Origin: Stenopsyche tienmushanensis
Lineage: Eukaryota; Arthropoda; Insecta; Trichoptera; Stenopsychidae
Assembly: GCA_008973525.1 (NCBI GenBank)
Contig: WACJ01000403.1
Coordinates: 1,116,001 to 1,180,000 of the forward strand
DNA length: 64,000 nt
Direction of reading: 5' to 3'
A model generated the notes under the pieces. That model searched no databases. It worked only from the letters and a program-made list of their open reading frames with translations, and was not told the DNA's origin. This document shows positions 39,601-50,739 of the stretch, in pieces (position 1 is the first letter of the stretch; every line of letters starts with the position of its first letter). The position numbers and the translations under genes were made by a program.

Positions 39601-42600
39601 TATGACGAATGAGCACCCCATGATCGGACGCCATGCCTGAACATGTCAGCAACTACAGAACGATTACGAACTCTCATTACAAAACAAAGTTATCCGAAGA
39701 AGACTGATCGGATGGGTTGTTTAAATTTAACAATCGGTCGAAAATATTATTGTCTTTATTATATAGTGGTCCTATACCGGCTCAATGTTTGAGTGATTAC
39801 GAAGAAAAGAAGGATTGGGTGCAAATTTCGATCGGGTCTGTATTCAACGTTTTGTGGCCCAAGTCCAGTTGCGCCCGTGGCGAAGGCCTGCTTTGCCGCC
39901 CCCTTGTTACGGTCCTGATTAACTATGATGCCCGCTACAAGTATATTTTTTATTAAAAGAAGTATCTAAATGGCGAAATTTTATTCATTTGTGACAATTT
40001 TCATAAAATATTTTAATTGAAATAGTATATGAAAATTTATTCACTCTAGATTCAATGTAGTAATGTTGTAATATTACAACTTTACTACAACTCGACTCAG
40101 TGTAGTAAATACACCATAGTAAAGGAAAGGTTAAAGGCGATTTGTGTGTCCTAGCATATGCATGAATACTACATGCTATCCTGCAGGATCAATTACGGCT
40201 TTTGAACATTTCTTGTTCAGGGTTGTCACAACACATAATTAATATTTTTTGTCAATATTATATACACGCCATTAAAATTGATTGTTTATTTAGGGTTGCC
40301 TCAATTTATTAATAATACAAATAAAAACAGTTTTTCACAATGCATTCTGGCCTATCTGAAAATAGACCTCAGTTAAATTTATGTAAAAATAAAATGGAAA
40401 CACAAAGATCCATTAAAATGTGAATCCATATGTTATTTTAGACATTGAAAAATATTTGTTTTTCTACGAAAAAACCGGCTGAGGGTTGAATGATTAGATA
40501 AGTCCTCAATCTGTATCAGATGAGATGTTTGGGATGTAATTAATTTTGAACATAAAGCGCGGGAGGTGACGAGTAAATAGGGTAGTATTAAGTCCTATTC
40601 CATTAAAAGGCATTATTATAGCGCTGCTATTTAATGTGTTTCTCAATTCTATTTCCCAGATAATTAAGGATGAGAATGTTTTGTATATGGCAACACCGCA
40701 TCTTCGCTGAATTCAAATTAATTTCCCTCGCCCAATTCAATTAGTCGGTGCCGCCATCTGTTATTGGCAATCAAAAGTTTGTCAACACGAAGATTACACC
40801 GGGTTTATTAAAGTATTAATTTGAGGACGAAGATAAATTCTGCGCCATATTTATTTTTCCTAGGTACATTTATTAATACCTGCTTGACCTAAATACGAAA
40901 CTTCATAAAGATCGCGCATTAAACGCATAGTGATTTTTTTATTATATTTTTGTCATAAATGAGGCGGCCATGTTGAATAAGATGACATAATGGTTCATCA
41001 CTTTGTTGAAATTGGTGTTTTGATAATAAAAAACAATTAAATGCATTGAATTCTATAATAATTGTAAATTAAAAAACATTGTGTCATTTCCATGATATAT
41101 ATTAAAATTGTTTTTTACATTGTTGGAAGCTTTATAAAGGGGACTGTGTATTTTGAATTCAAATGGATGAAAACCTTTATGCTTGTTCGAAGAGAGTGAC
41201 AAATCACTATTGGAAGTCATATGATTTGCAGACAGTGGGATGAAGGAGGAAATTGTCCCTTTTCTTTGAGGCGCGCTCCAACGTACATATTTATTTTGCT
41301 CGAATGCAGAGAGTTGAAATACCCTTCTGGGGTTTATTAGGAGAGAAAAAACGCTTCTTATAAAACGGCATTGACCTTTCAATTCCTTCTTATTTGGAAT
41401 ATTTTCATTATTTAATGGTAAAATTTGTCTAGTTGTCACAAATTATGGCGTTACAAATCCAATCGAAAATTCCGGACAAATAATCCTATCGGACTAAAAA
41501 ATTGTGAAACAGAGACGGCCGTTATAAAATAAAGGTATAATTAACTGAAATCGCTATCGTCGGATAAGCTATTAAGCTCTTTCAACAAAGATGAGACGAC
41601 TTTCGTTCGTGTTGTCTTGAAAGCAAGCGTTTGTTTTGATAATAAAGATACTAGCATCATTCTTATCGTTGACCAATTTTGTTATTCTCTTTTGACTGTT
41701 TTGGAGTGCCGTCATTAGCCGCGTATCACCACTCCTTTGCAAAATCTACTCCTTCAGAAGTAAGCTGGTAGGCCTGCACGGTAACCTTATCCTTTTATTT
41801 TCGCAGCACATTAATAGGCAAAAAGCTGAACAACAGAGAGCATATACCATGCAAGTTGAACATTAAGAAATATTCCAAAGAAATGAAGGAATATTGTATG
41901 CTATCAATAGTGTTAAGGTTCGTTTATTGAGCCTGGTTCATTATCAAGCTTCAGAGAAGGCCGTATTGATACTCACGACGAGGCGTGAAAGGAGTGGAAG
42001 ACTATCAATCATTTCTAGCGAATTATCCAAAATATTGAAGAACAAATACGAAATGACCGCCACCATGACGCTTAATGACTTTCATAAAGAATTTCCCGGC
42101 ATTTCTCGAAGTCTTTTTGGTGATATTGTGTCTGAAAAACTTGGTTACAAGAAGTTGTGTGCGAGATAGATGCCCAAAATACTCATACACACAGGAGAGA
42201 AGAGCTTTTCTGGACTCTATCGTGACGGGGAATGAGTTATGGGTGTCACCCAGATTCCAAACCGCAATCCAAAAAGAGCTGGCGGTAGTGATCTAAGACA
42301 CTGGCATACAAAAGCTGGTGCTCCAACTCCAGAAATATCTCGATCTCCTCGATCCTGTGAATTTCGATTAAAAACAAGCATTTTTCAATCCTACATTAAT
42401 GCAGTAACCTTACTTTCTGGATTTGAAATCTAGATTTGAACCCAAACATTTATAATTCTATTGGCGACAATCCAAATTGGAATTTTTGACACTTTTTCAT
42501 AAATCCAATATTTGTTTAGCCTTCAGAAAAATAAATTTAGCCTGAATAAAAAAATAATTCTGCATCTTGTTTAGATTGCAAAACCTATTATTCTCGAGTA

Positions 42601-45600
42601 TTTTTATTGAATAAAATTTTCCGAAAGGTTTATTTTTATTCAATGATTCCCTTTTGTGGACATTTTCCTTGGATGCCAAGCAGCTTAAAGTCGGAAACTT
42701 TTACTACGTTTGAATGTAACCGAGAACTTAAATAGAACGCAGCCATTTTGTTTCTCTTCAGTCAGCATAAGTAGCATCCAACATTAATTTGCAAAGTTTT
42801 CGCTCGTTAAGGATCCAACTTATATAGTGCTTAACGAAACGCCCCAGTTGAAACATCTATATAAATGTGCCAGTTTATAGTAAATTATTTATTTTCCATC
42901 AATCTATATAGTGATTCTCAATTGAACAAAAATAAATCCTTCTTTGTATTTCTGCTAATACAACAAGGGCAAGAAATAAAATGCGAACATTGCTCGATCG
43001 TTATCCAACTTCCATCCTTCAAAATATTTCTTTTTATTGTGAAGTTATTTCATTTCATGAAGTTGTATAAGGTTAATGGTTCTTTCGAGGCACGTTTCTG
43101 TACTTTTTATTTAGTGGCGTAGTTCTTAGCTCGGGCGATATTCTTCGCAGACACTTAACGATCTTAGGGGTTAAAAGCTAAGGGAGAATTTATAACCAGG
43201 AATTGTCGACAATCTAATATAACGCATTATCCAAAGCATGACTTCAAGAAAAATATGATATGAAAACACTATTTTGAAATCTTTGAGCGCTTTGAACCTC
43301 GTGGACGACCCTCCGTTTATCCCGAAATGTCTTTTCATCCATATAATTTTGACGGAATCAATAAAACCGAATTTGTTAGGGCGATGGTGTCCAAATCTCC
43401 ATCCTGATTTAATCTTGTTCATTGTACACTTCATTATAGTGAATTTACACATGCAAAATAGTGTTTCTTCTCGAGAAATATGCTTGATACACATATGAAA
43501 TTGAAATATTTTTGATACAGATACAACAATTTTCATCATGAGTGGGTTTCTGCCAAAATATATTCTGTTTGAAAGTTTTATTAGGGTTTTAGATATGACC
43601 AAAAATGTTTACTTCAAATTTCTTACTTTCAAACTCGCCTTATCTTTGTTAAAGAAACAAAAGATACGCCCTGAACTTGTTCGAACCGCCATAGAAATAT
43701 TCATGCTTTCTCAGAAAGTCAAAAGACTTTTATAGCTTATCCGACGATAGCGATTTCAGCAAATTATACCTACATTTTATAGCGGATGAAAGGCTGTTTA
43801 GAATATGATTTTGTTGAATATTTGTTTTTCGGCAGATTGTTTGTAGTTTTAAGATGAAACAGATGTGTGTTGATAATTTATTAATTGATTTATTTCGATG
43901 AAAGAAAAAAATATAATTTTAATACAGCAGACTACTGCATGACTAACCTTTTGTGCTAAATATTATATATTTAAATTCGTTCTTCAGGAAATAAATACTA
44001 AGGGGAGCCTTGTTGGCTATTCATAGACTGTAGTCTATGAGTAGTTTTGAATACTGTAGTATTAGAGTTTTATAATAAGAGTCGAGGAAGTAACCCACTA
44101 TACCAATCCTTGGCATATAATAATGCTAAATAAAGCAATTTATTATTGAGATCATTCAAGGCGACTGGCTCCAGATAATTGTATAGAATTGTGTTTAACC
44201 TGTTAACTGCTAGCGAATTTAGAGATAATAAAAGTTGTTTGACTTATATATTTTATTGTTTTAAAGGCGATTTGTATATTATAGCATATGCATCTATGCT
44301 ATCCTGTAGGATCATTTACGGGTTTTGTGCATTTCTTGTTCAGGATTGTCACAACACATAATTAATATTTTTTATTAATATTATATGCACGCCATTAAAA
44401 TTGATTGTTTATTTAGGGCTACCTGAACTTACTCATAATAATAATAAGAACAGTTTTTTTCACAAGGAATTCCGATCAATACATCCCAAAATAGATTCAG
44501 TTACGTAGCAAAGATCATTTAATGGGCAGCCCTGATGACCTCTATTGAATTTATTTAACCTTTTCTTTACTATGGTGTATTTACTGCACTGAGTCGAGTT
44601 GTAGTAAAGTTGTAATAATGGGAATTTTTAGAACATTACTACACTTAATCTCGATATACTATTTATATATATTATCAAATATCGATATGAAATATAATAT
44701 CAAGATCCATCAAAATGTGAAGACATTTTTAGATTCACCAATATGTGTCTCTAGCATAATATTGTTTAGGGTTTTTTTTTTTCTACAAAAATACATAGCG
44801 ACTCACCGGTGAGTCGCTGGCGCTCAAGTGGTTAAATATGCACCATTTTACGTGCAAATAAAGTCGAATAAAATTATTGGCACAACATCGTTAGCTGGTT
44901 TTATTCTGAATAGATTGAGAATGGTTTTTATTTAATAATCAATTATATTTGGATGCAATTGCTCCGCTGCTATCTTTTATTGCATTTTCATCCTATATTT
45001 GAACTTTCTCGAGATGAAATGCATTACATTGTTAGATGTTCATGATTTCGTTTCGCTGCAAATAGAGCTTGTTAAGGAAGAGCTCGAATCAATGGTCTCT
45101 CATTATCCTGGCATTTTCTATATCTTCCGAGCTACAGGCCTTTTATCCCTCCAAATTGAATTAAGAGTAAATGTAGAATCGTAATAGTATATTTGCTTCC
45201 TATGTTTTTTTTTCTCATTTGTATCTGTATTTTTTATATACAAAGAAGCATAAATTGGCTTGTATTACATAGTACCATATGAAGATTCGGATTTTTTGTT
45301 AATCAAAGATCGACCGTAATTGTGTGCAATATTTTACAAATTCCACTATTTTAAATTAATAAAATCTTCAATTGTCTTTGAATACGGAGTCATTGTTGCT
45401 ATTTCTAATTTTTTCTATGATTTCCAACAGGTTAATCTCCGAGGAAAACCCAAAATTGTCGTCAGTGATTAATATTTGCTGAATAAATAGAAGCTACCCG
45501 AATTGTCTGAAAACTAAAAGCTGAGATATTTGGAAGTGCATAAAGTTTCATTTTATTCAGTCTCATACTTGTGACATTTTGATTTTATGCAGTACTTTTT

Positions 45601-46324
45601 TTAAGTAATAAAAATTCCAATACAAGGACGAGGCAATTCAAAGACTCGAAGAATTTTATTGGTTCCAAAAGTGCAGCCTTTATTAAAAACGGGATAAATA
45701 ATTTAGTTTTTTGGCAAAATACTATTGAAGGTAATGGAAGTTGTATTGGTTGAATAAATTATGTTTTATAAAAGTTATAGCGTTTTAGTTGTCATCTACG
45801 AACCCCGAACGTTCATGTGGTGCACCTTAATCGCATATTACGTTGAAGAATATTACAAATCCAGCGAAATTTAATTCATGATATATTGATTATAAGAAAC
45901 ACACGATGTTCATTAGGCAAACTGTCAAAATTCACCATCTTTCCCTGCTTGATATAATTCGAATAGTTAAATCGCAATTTTTTTACGACAATGTTGCCAT
46001 TATTGAAAAATATTGCGTGTTCGCTAACGTTAACGATCCTAAATTACTGATATTATTATTTCAAAGCAATTTTCTGCTAAAAATCAAACAGCGCGTTCTC
46101 ATAATACGTTTAAATTGTTTAACCGTGGGTGTTTAAATTGTGGAATATCGAATCCGTCGGATATTCGATTTTTCGGTTCGGGATTAAAAAAAAGGGGGGG
46201 GGGGGGAATTGAACTTACCAACGGTGGTGAGCAGCATGTTGTCCAGCAGCAACGCCACGGCCACGATGGCAAGGACGAGGCGGCGGCTCTCCCGCCAGGC
46301 CTGAAGCCTGCCGCCCCCCGCCAT
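30615..46324 (-). CDS. Vmat: Vesicular monoamine transporter (SLC18 family)
   Basis: Twelve coding exons on the minus strand: 46324-46219, 33016-32855, 32761-32641, 32572-32514, 32434-32313, 31912-31768, 31691-31590, 31520-31386, 31316-31225, 31147-30964, 30886-30753 and 30680-30615. All are in phase, giving 475 residues. It is a 12-helix MFS proton/monoamine antiporter of synaptic vesicles, loading dopamine, serotonin, octopamine or histamine. TM1 reads [18 protein letters not shown] with the essential Asp at residue 28. The LLTTV rather than LYMVI context points to VMAT and not VAChT. The first lumenal loop is short and Pro-rich, with NTT and NDT glycosylation sequons. The motifs [38 protein letters not shown] and [19 protein letters not shown] are intact. 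The tail TKEEKKSLIV resembles the dileucine sorting signal of VMAT2. Intron 1 is 13.2 kb and full of transposons. The first coding exon follows an acceptor at 46334, so a 5' UTR exon lies upstream. Confidence 0.97.
33060..33510 (+). repeat. Unclassified interspersed repeat, copy 2
   Basis: It shares CCTAAAAGAGG, CAACCGGTCCGCTTTTCGGACCG, GAACATGTCTATAGAACGATTACGAACTCTCATTA and GTCCGAAGAAGACT with the other copies. It extends further 3', through AAAAACCATGTGCAACTCTCGACCGAG to GTTGCGCCCGTGGC, a segment also present at 39.8 kb. It lies just inside Vmat intron 1. Confidence 0.75.
33766..34130 (+). mobile_element. Short non-autonomous Helitron(s)
   Basis: It begins TCTGATATATAAAAATGAA and ends GCAAAGCGCTGGATATCAGCTAG before a T, the TC...CTAG form of insect Helitrons. 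Two further start-like repeats inside (about 33902 and 34038) suggest nested or tandem insertions. No coding capacity. Confidence 0.7.
34557..36720 (-). mobile_element. Helitron relic, helicase half
   Basis: On the minus strand the 3' end reads GGCAGCAACGCGCCGGGTACCAGCTAG, a typical Helitron terminus. Reading towards it from 36705: [19 protein letters not shown] and [15 protein letters not shown] (Rep-helicase linker), then a Pif1-type helicase with Walker [12 protein letters not shown], a Walker B-like IIWDECNA, and [10 protein letters not shown]. The C-terminal block [15 protein letters not shown] comes last (about 34.9 kb). Stops and frameshifts interrupt it repeatedly, and the Rep nuclease domain is missing. 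It is a dead, 5'-truncated copy in Vmat intron 1. Confidence 0.88.
36721..37643. other. Vmat intron 1 sequence without identified feature
   Basis: It contains GGTTAGGTTAGGTTT (about 36868) and TTGACGTTTGACGT (about 37211). A 121-codon frame (37196-37561) has no recognisable similarity. Confidence 0.4.
37644..38110 (-). mobile_element. Tc1/mariner-type transposon relic
   Basis: The left end TATAGGGGTTTTCAATAAGAACGCTC matches the 16280 element. On the minus strand, broken frames read [21 protein letters not shown] and a degenerate C-terminal region. This is the third catalytic-acid block of this transposase type. The distal end is absent or unrecognised. Confidence 0.75.
38111..39329. other. 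Vmat intron 1 sequence without identified feature
   Basis: AT-rich; small open frames only. No gene or recognisable transposon was supported. Confidence 0.4.
39330..39935 (+). repeat. Unclassified interspersed repeat, copy 3
   Basis: The longest copy. It begins with an A/T-rich TTAGCTAG segment shared with 48.07 kb, followed by CGCGACCTCATTTAGTGTAAGCCA and GAGGGAGCTTCCATGATCGTACAG. It then runs through the core shared by all five copies and ends in GTCCAGTTGCGCCCGTGGC. Confidence 0.75.
40060..40500. repeat. TTAA-associated MITE copies
   Basis: CTCGACTCAGTGTAGTAAATACACCATAGTAAAGGAAAGG is followed by TTAA and then a second unit starting AGGCGATTTGTGTGTCCTAGC. The latter continues through CACAACACATAATTAATATTTTTTG and GCCATTAAAATTGATTGTTTATTTAGGG, repeated almost exactly at 44249-44430. 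No coding capacity. The TTAA boundaries suggest piggyBac-type mobilisation. Confidence 0.65.
40501..41893. other. Vmat intron 1 sequence without identified feature
   Basis: A 128-codon minus-strand frame (41439-41053) shows no known motif and no splice context. I see nothing else. Confidence 0.4.
41894..42432 (+). mobile_element. Internally deleted mariner transposase relic
   Basis: The first frame contains [19 protein letters not shown] and [26 protein letters not shown], the N-terminal DNA-binding half of a mariner transposase. A second part has [18 protein letters not shown] (family block DSIVTGDETWV, first catalytic Asp region, with D changed to N). It ends with [17 protein letters not shown], the usual C-terminal tail. 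The region between the second and third catalytic residues is deleted. Confidence 0.85.
42433..44245. other. Vmat intron 1 sequence, no supported gene
   Basis: A 143-codon open frame on the minus strand (43602-43171) overlaps a 74-codon frame on the plus strand. Neither has recognisable domains, signal peptide or splice-supported neighbours. It may be an unclassified transposon fragment. Confidence 0.35.
44246..44840. repeat. MITE cluster with TTAA boundaries and a 22-bp palindrome
   Basis: This is the second copy of the AGGCGATTTGT unit seen at 40130. It includes CCCAAAATAGATTCAGTTACG and ATCATTTAATGGGCAGCCC (reverse-complement related to 61558-61620). The TTTACTATGGTGTATTTACT end follows, and a perfect palindrome AGCGACTCACCGGTGAGTCGCT lies at 44797-44818 shortly before GGTTAA. 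Confidence 0.6.
46194..46206. repeat. G13 homopolymer in Vmat intron 1
   Basis: Thirteen consecutive G after eight A, 12 nt from the Vmat exon 1 donor (C13T8 on the transcribed strand). Such runs are hard to sequence, so the length may be inexact. Confidence 0.8.
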
Positions 46325-47032
46325 GCCGCCGGCCTGAACGATCAACAAGTATTCCTTTGTTAAAAATAAATAATAACAACAGGCTACTTCAAATCGAACT
46401 CAATAAAATGCGGCATTCAAACGCGACAAATAAATTATTTCGCATTAATAGCGACAATTAATTCTATTCTTATAAATCTACCTTATTCCGATATCAATTT
46501 TATATAATCCAGTCCCAGAGGATTAGACCGAATTGCTTTTGACTCGGCTTCGCTTGGCGTACTTTTGTTTTCTTTTCCTGAAAAGCGGTAAATTTTGATT
46601 GGGGATTTTCTACCCCCGTGGGACAGCTTATTTCATATTACATAAACTATTTAATATACTTTTTTTTTACAGACGCGATCGACGTTTAAATAATAAAAAC
46701 AACATTTGCCAATATTTAAATTGATCGAAATCGATCAATAGATGGCAGCAGTGTGTAATTAACGATTTAAATTTAAATTTGTACAAATTACTCCCTCGCC
46801 ATATAAAATATGATTTTGGACAGTCGACGGATAATTGATCGTGTTTTTACATTTAAAATAATGATATATATATATAGTAAATAAGGGAGCGATTGAAGAT
46901 AGCCGCTTTCATAAATAACAAACACTTACTGTTTATATTTGCGATGGATTATTTGGTAGAAAATGCAGGAATGGTCCTGCTGGAGTGGAGGAAAGCGTGC
47001 GTGTTGTTAACGGTTATGTCTCGGAGTATTAC

Positions 47033-47195
47033 CTTCGCGGGACGGCGAGCTGGATCTGGCTGGGCTGCTGCTGCTCTCCACCCTTCACTGGAGACTGCTC
47101 CTGGCTCCTGGCTCCTACCTACTAGCTGCCAGCTCCTGGACCTGCGCGACAGACTCCCGCGACTCACCCCTCCACCCATCCGCTCCACCGCCCTA
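47033..47195 (-). promoter_or_regulatory. Probable Vmat 5' UTR exon / GC-rich promoter block
   Basis: A strongly G/C-rich island in AT-rich DNA. On the minus strand it ends in a good donor GCGAAG|GTAATA (exon end 47033). An acceptor TTCAG lies at 46334, nine bases before the Vmat ATG. The join would place an untranslated exon about 0.7 kb upstream of the coding start. The transcription start was not located. An open frame across it (MERMGGGVSRGS) is probably incidental. Confidence 0.55.
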
Positions 47196-47889
47196 CCAAT
47201 CTGTCACCCCTCCACTCAACCACCACCCTCTTAACCTACTGATACGTGCAATTAAACATCCTCATACCTATCTACATATCCAATAACTATTCAAACAATT
47301 ATATTACATAATAAAACCTATAATTCGATTACAGGACAATAGAGCCCCTATTTATGATCAAACTTTAATCTATGATATTATAATATTATATATAATATTA
47401 GCCACAGGAAACACTATATTATAATTTTAAAAAAAACAATTCGCTGCTCTAAAGTAATTTAGAGCAGTGAGTGGATGTGAAGATGTGAATACCTGCTCAG
47501 GTCATGATTTGATACCCTAAGTCTCGTGTTGTTTAAATCTGAACATAATTTTTAATGTAAATAGGTAGAAGATATACTATGAATGAATTGTCATTCGTGT
47601 GTTATCACTATTTAACAATCATATTATAATAATTAATGAAAAAATCTCAAACTCATTCGCGACTCCGTTTTATTTTACTATTGGTGATTGCACTTTTCCC
47701 TCCCAATTTTATACCAAAACAAATCTAAATGTCTCTCATTTCTATATACAAAATAATCCAGAATGTATTCCCCGTTAATTATTTTTATACGTTATAAGAT
47801 CGCGATTAACGAGGGATCGCGATCAATGGGGGAATTTTATTTAATCGCTTAGTTTGTTTGGCCTGTTTACATCTCTTCTAACGACTCCA
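47196..47889. other. Intergenic sequence upstream of Vmat
   Basis: No gene or repeat recognised; may include distal Vmat regulatory sequence. Confidence 0.4.
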
Positions 47890-48380
47890 TGCAGAGCCGT
47901 AATGAAGGTATGAAGCGCCTGTGGAAAGTATCTAACTTGCGCTCCCCCCCTCCCCTCTAAATATATGTTTTAAAGATAGTCCTAAAAGTGTCCGACCTAA
48001 CATATAGATGCGGTTGTTGTTTTTAAAAATATGATAGAACATGTCTGCTTTATGGACCTTAAGTTTCAAAAATTTAGCTAGCTAGATTTTGCAATTAAAA
48101 ACTATAAAAAACCAGCTAAGATAGCAGCATAAATTAATAACATTCATAAATATATAATTTTTATGGGTAGACTTCCCCTAGGCTCGTTCGCGACCTCATT
48201 TGGCGCGAGCCACCTGTTTAAGTTAACATCTGAGGGAGCTTCCGTAATCGTACAGACCAAAAAAGGTTCCGGATACGCATTTATCTCCGAAAATGTTATT
48301 ATCTCTCAAAATCCTTAAAAGAGTGGCCACAGGGTCTGTGTGTCCATCCCGTCCACTTTTCGGACCGCTAATTTTGCTTG
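47890..48380 (+). repeat. Unclassified interspersed repeat, copy 4 (with a second repeat at its start)
   Basis: It begins GCAGAGCCGTAATGAAGGTATG (related to 8500). From about 48070 it follows copy 3: TTAGCTAGCTAGATTTTG, CGCGACCTCATTTGGCGCGAGCCACC, GAGGGAGCTTCCGTAATCGTACAG and TTTTCGGACCGCT, where it is truncated. Confidence 0.65.
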
Positions 48381-50159
48381 CTCTTTGCGCTAATTGATAA
48401 ATCTGCCACTGGATTTAGCTTTTAAGACGTTATTTTCTTGAGAAGTGGGATTGCATTCCAATTTTTGCAGTTCTTTAATATAAAATAACTTATATTCCTC
48501 TATTTTATACTATCTATCTGATACTTTGACGCACAGAAACTATACATATTCGAGCTGCGTTTGTAAGCTAAAAATTAGCTTGAAGCGTTTACACAAAGCT
48601 AGAATAACAATTTTGCTAGCTTACCAGCGCTTGCTTGATAACTTAGCTTGAACATTAGTCTCGCTCTGAATTTAACCCTATATTTGATTAGTGAGTTAAT
48701 TTTAAATTGACGTAAACTTAACTTAATAAATGAACCTTAACACCGTTGATATCACACACTATTCGTTCATTTCATTGCATAAACATAAAAAATACAGATG
48801 TGTGATCTTAGAAGTTTATCTCATATTCTGCGAGTGTGTGTATAAAAGATTCCCTGCTGCTCTACAGGTGTTTCTCGATGAAAAACATCCTTAAACTCTT
48901 ATGTTATTTTTGTATGTGGAGACGTTTCGCTCCTATAATAGATAATATAAATGTGACATTCCTTTCTGCTCGTCTTCCCGACATTGCCGAATTACTATCG
49001 TATTATTTTATGCGACACATTCCACAAATGTCTACAACATTATTACAAATTCAATTCGTTCCAATTTATATGTACATACGAGCGGGACACTTGTTGAATC
49101 CACTTTTTATATCCATAGGGCGTCAAGGTTGAAATGTGGAGCACTGGGTAAGTATACCGTGACTTCCCACATTTCCACGTTGCCAGTTGCCACCCTCCAC
49201 TTGTAGATAGTGAAGAATCCGCGGATGGGGTCGTTTCTCCACTCTCCACTCTTCCCTTTCGTCTCCGGCTTCACACTCTCGCATTTTAATTCCACTCTTC
49301 TCTTTCGCCGTCCACCAACACTCGCCAAGGCTTTTATGTCTATATATTAAGACCTTCTACATATCCGCAGCCGGCTCCGAGTCCGAGAATCCTATAAGCT
49401 GGAAACTTTTATTGCTTGTGCCGATTCCTGAATGCAATCCCTCGAAGAATTTTAGCGTTTGTTAAAATTCGAATTGATCTTGCTGAATGGATTGATACAT
49501 CACAAGACGCTCAGTTATTTCAGACTTTTGTAATATTTAATATTCTTGTAGTTTCTCACCGTTGACAAACGCCACTTAAATGATTTGACTGATGTTTGTC
49601 AACGCCCAGAGATAATTTCATAATAATATTTTACGACATTACAATCAAAGTGTATCTCCAAATAATTTGCAATAAAATTAGTTCATTTTGGGTGTACCTG
49701 TCCGCATTGGGGTGTGTGATTCGTCCAATTTTTAATTTGGAGGTTTTCAAGAGGACATACAACCCGAAGACAATGAAGGAAAAAACGTAAATACAATATG
49801 GTGTGGACGGTGGGTCTTGAACCTCCATTTCTGTATAATGTGGACCGTGTAATGTGGGCGAATGGGTGTTCAGCCTCACTTCCTCCTCTACTTGCGAAAA
49901 GTGGGATGAGAAAGTGCTGCCATATAAAAAATAAATCCGATAGCTTAAATTTATATTTAATATTTTACCACTTAATTTGTAACGAGGCAAATTCGCCTGA
50001 ACGTCACGAAAAGTGAAACTCATATAAAGACATATGTGTGCATCACTACACCAGCAGAACGCCCATTTTATTGTATATTATACAACATACAGCCTCTTCA
50101 TAAAAGCTTTTCCATATTGGACTACTTACTATTTTTTAAGACCTGTAAATTAATCTATA
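48381..50159. other. Intergenic sequence without supported gene
   Basis: The block 49120-49330 is C/T-rich on the plus strand and moderately G/C-rich but has no clear coding signature. The frames at 48836-49132 and 49631-50023 show no recognisable motif. Confidence 0.4.
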
Positions 50160-50400
50160 AATATAAAAATGAATGTTTGTTTGTAGACTATACATTTCTA
50201 TGCCATTCATCCGATTGCATTGAAGCTTTGGTGAATTATTGGACGAGTATCTAGGAAGGTTTTTAAATTAGTTATATGTTATGTTAAATTAGTTAATGTA
50301 TGTTTATGTTATACACATTCTTATACCATTTATCCGATTGCAATGAAACTTTGGGGAGTTTTTAACACACATTTATGAATTAGAACAAGCATTGTTTGTG
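50160..50400 (+). mobile_element. Helitron 5'-end fragments in tandem
   Basis: ATAAAAATGAATGTTTGTTTGTAGACTATACATTTCTATGCCATTCATCCGATTGCATTGAAGCTTTGG is followed by a second, similar unit (CATTCTTATACCATTTATCCGATTGCAATGAAACTTTGG). These match the leader region of insect Helitrons. No CTAG-type 3' end was identified with confidence. Confidence 0.55.
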
Positions 50401-50605
50401 TACACAATTTGTTTTGCGACACATTTAGCGGATGCACCATGTTGGCGCATATTGATCTGGTGAAGCGGGGACACGTTGACGGGGAGAGGAAGGATGCGCT
50501 CGCATTACGGTGGTTGAACTCCGCTCACGGGAGAGAGGGAGACAGTTGATCTTCAATAAATCATGTAACTACATTACTGCGATTCTTTTCAAAAAATCAC
50601 TAACG

Positions 50606-50729
50606 CCTGCTTCACACGAAGCTAGTTTTCAAGCTAGTAGAATAAACAGCTAGAGTTTCTGGCTTACTGGTTTATTGGTATTAACTTACTCTACTAGCTT
50701 GAAAACTATCCGCGTGTAAACCTGGCATA
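50606..50729. repeat. Foldback element
   Basis: The left arm contains TTCACACGAAGCTAGTTTTCAAGCTAGTAGAATAA. The right arm is its reverse-complement counterpart, containing TACTCTACTAGCTTGAAAACTATCCGCGTGTAAA. The spacer is about 35 nt. It is a small palindromic MITE; a looser relative lies near 48550-48660. Confidence 0.7.
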
Positions 50730-50739
50730 ATAGATCATA

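Noticed and set aside
41053..41439. 128-codon minus-strand frame
   Set aside because: No motif, low-complexity composition and no splice-supported partner exons.
43171..43602. 143-codon open frame on the minus strand inside Vmat intron 1
   Set aside because: No recognisable motif, no signal peptide, no splice-compatible neighbours and an overlapping frame on the other strand; left as unassigned intron sequence.
30615..46324. Vesicular acetylcholine transporter instead of Vmat
   Set aside because: TM1 reads [16 protein letters not shown] and the C-terminal half matches monoamine transporters; the VAChT-type LYMVI context is absent.
46949..47188. 79-codon minus-strand frame starting MERMGGGVSRG
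   Set aside because: Explained better as a GC-rich untranslated exon of Vmat ending in a splice donor.
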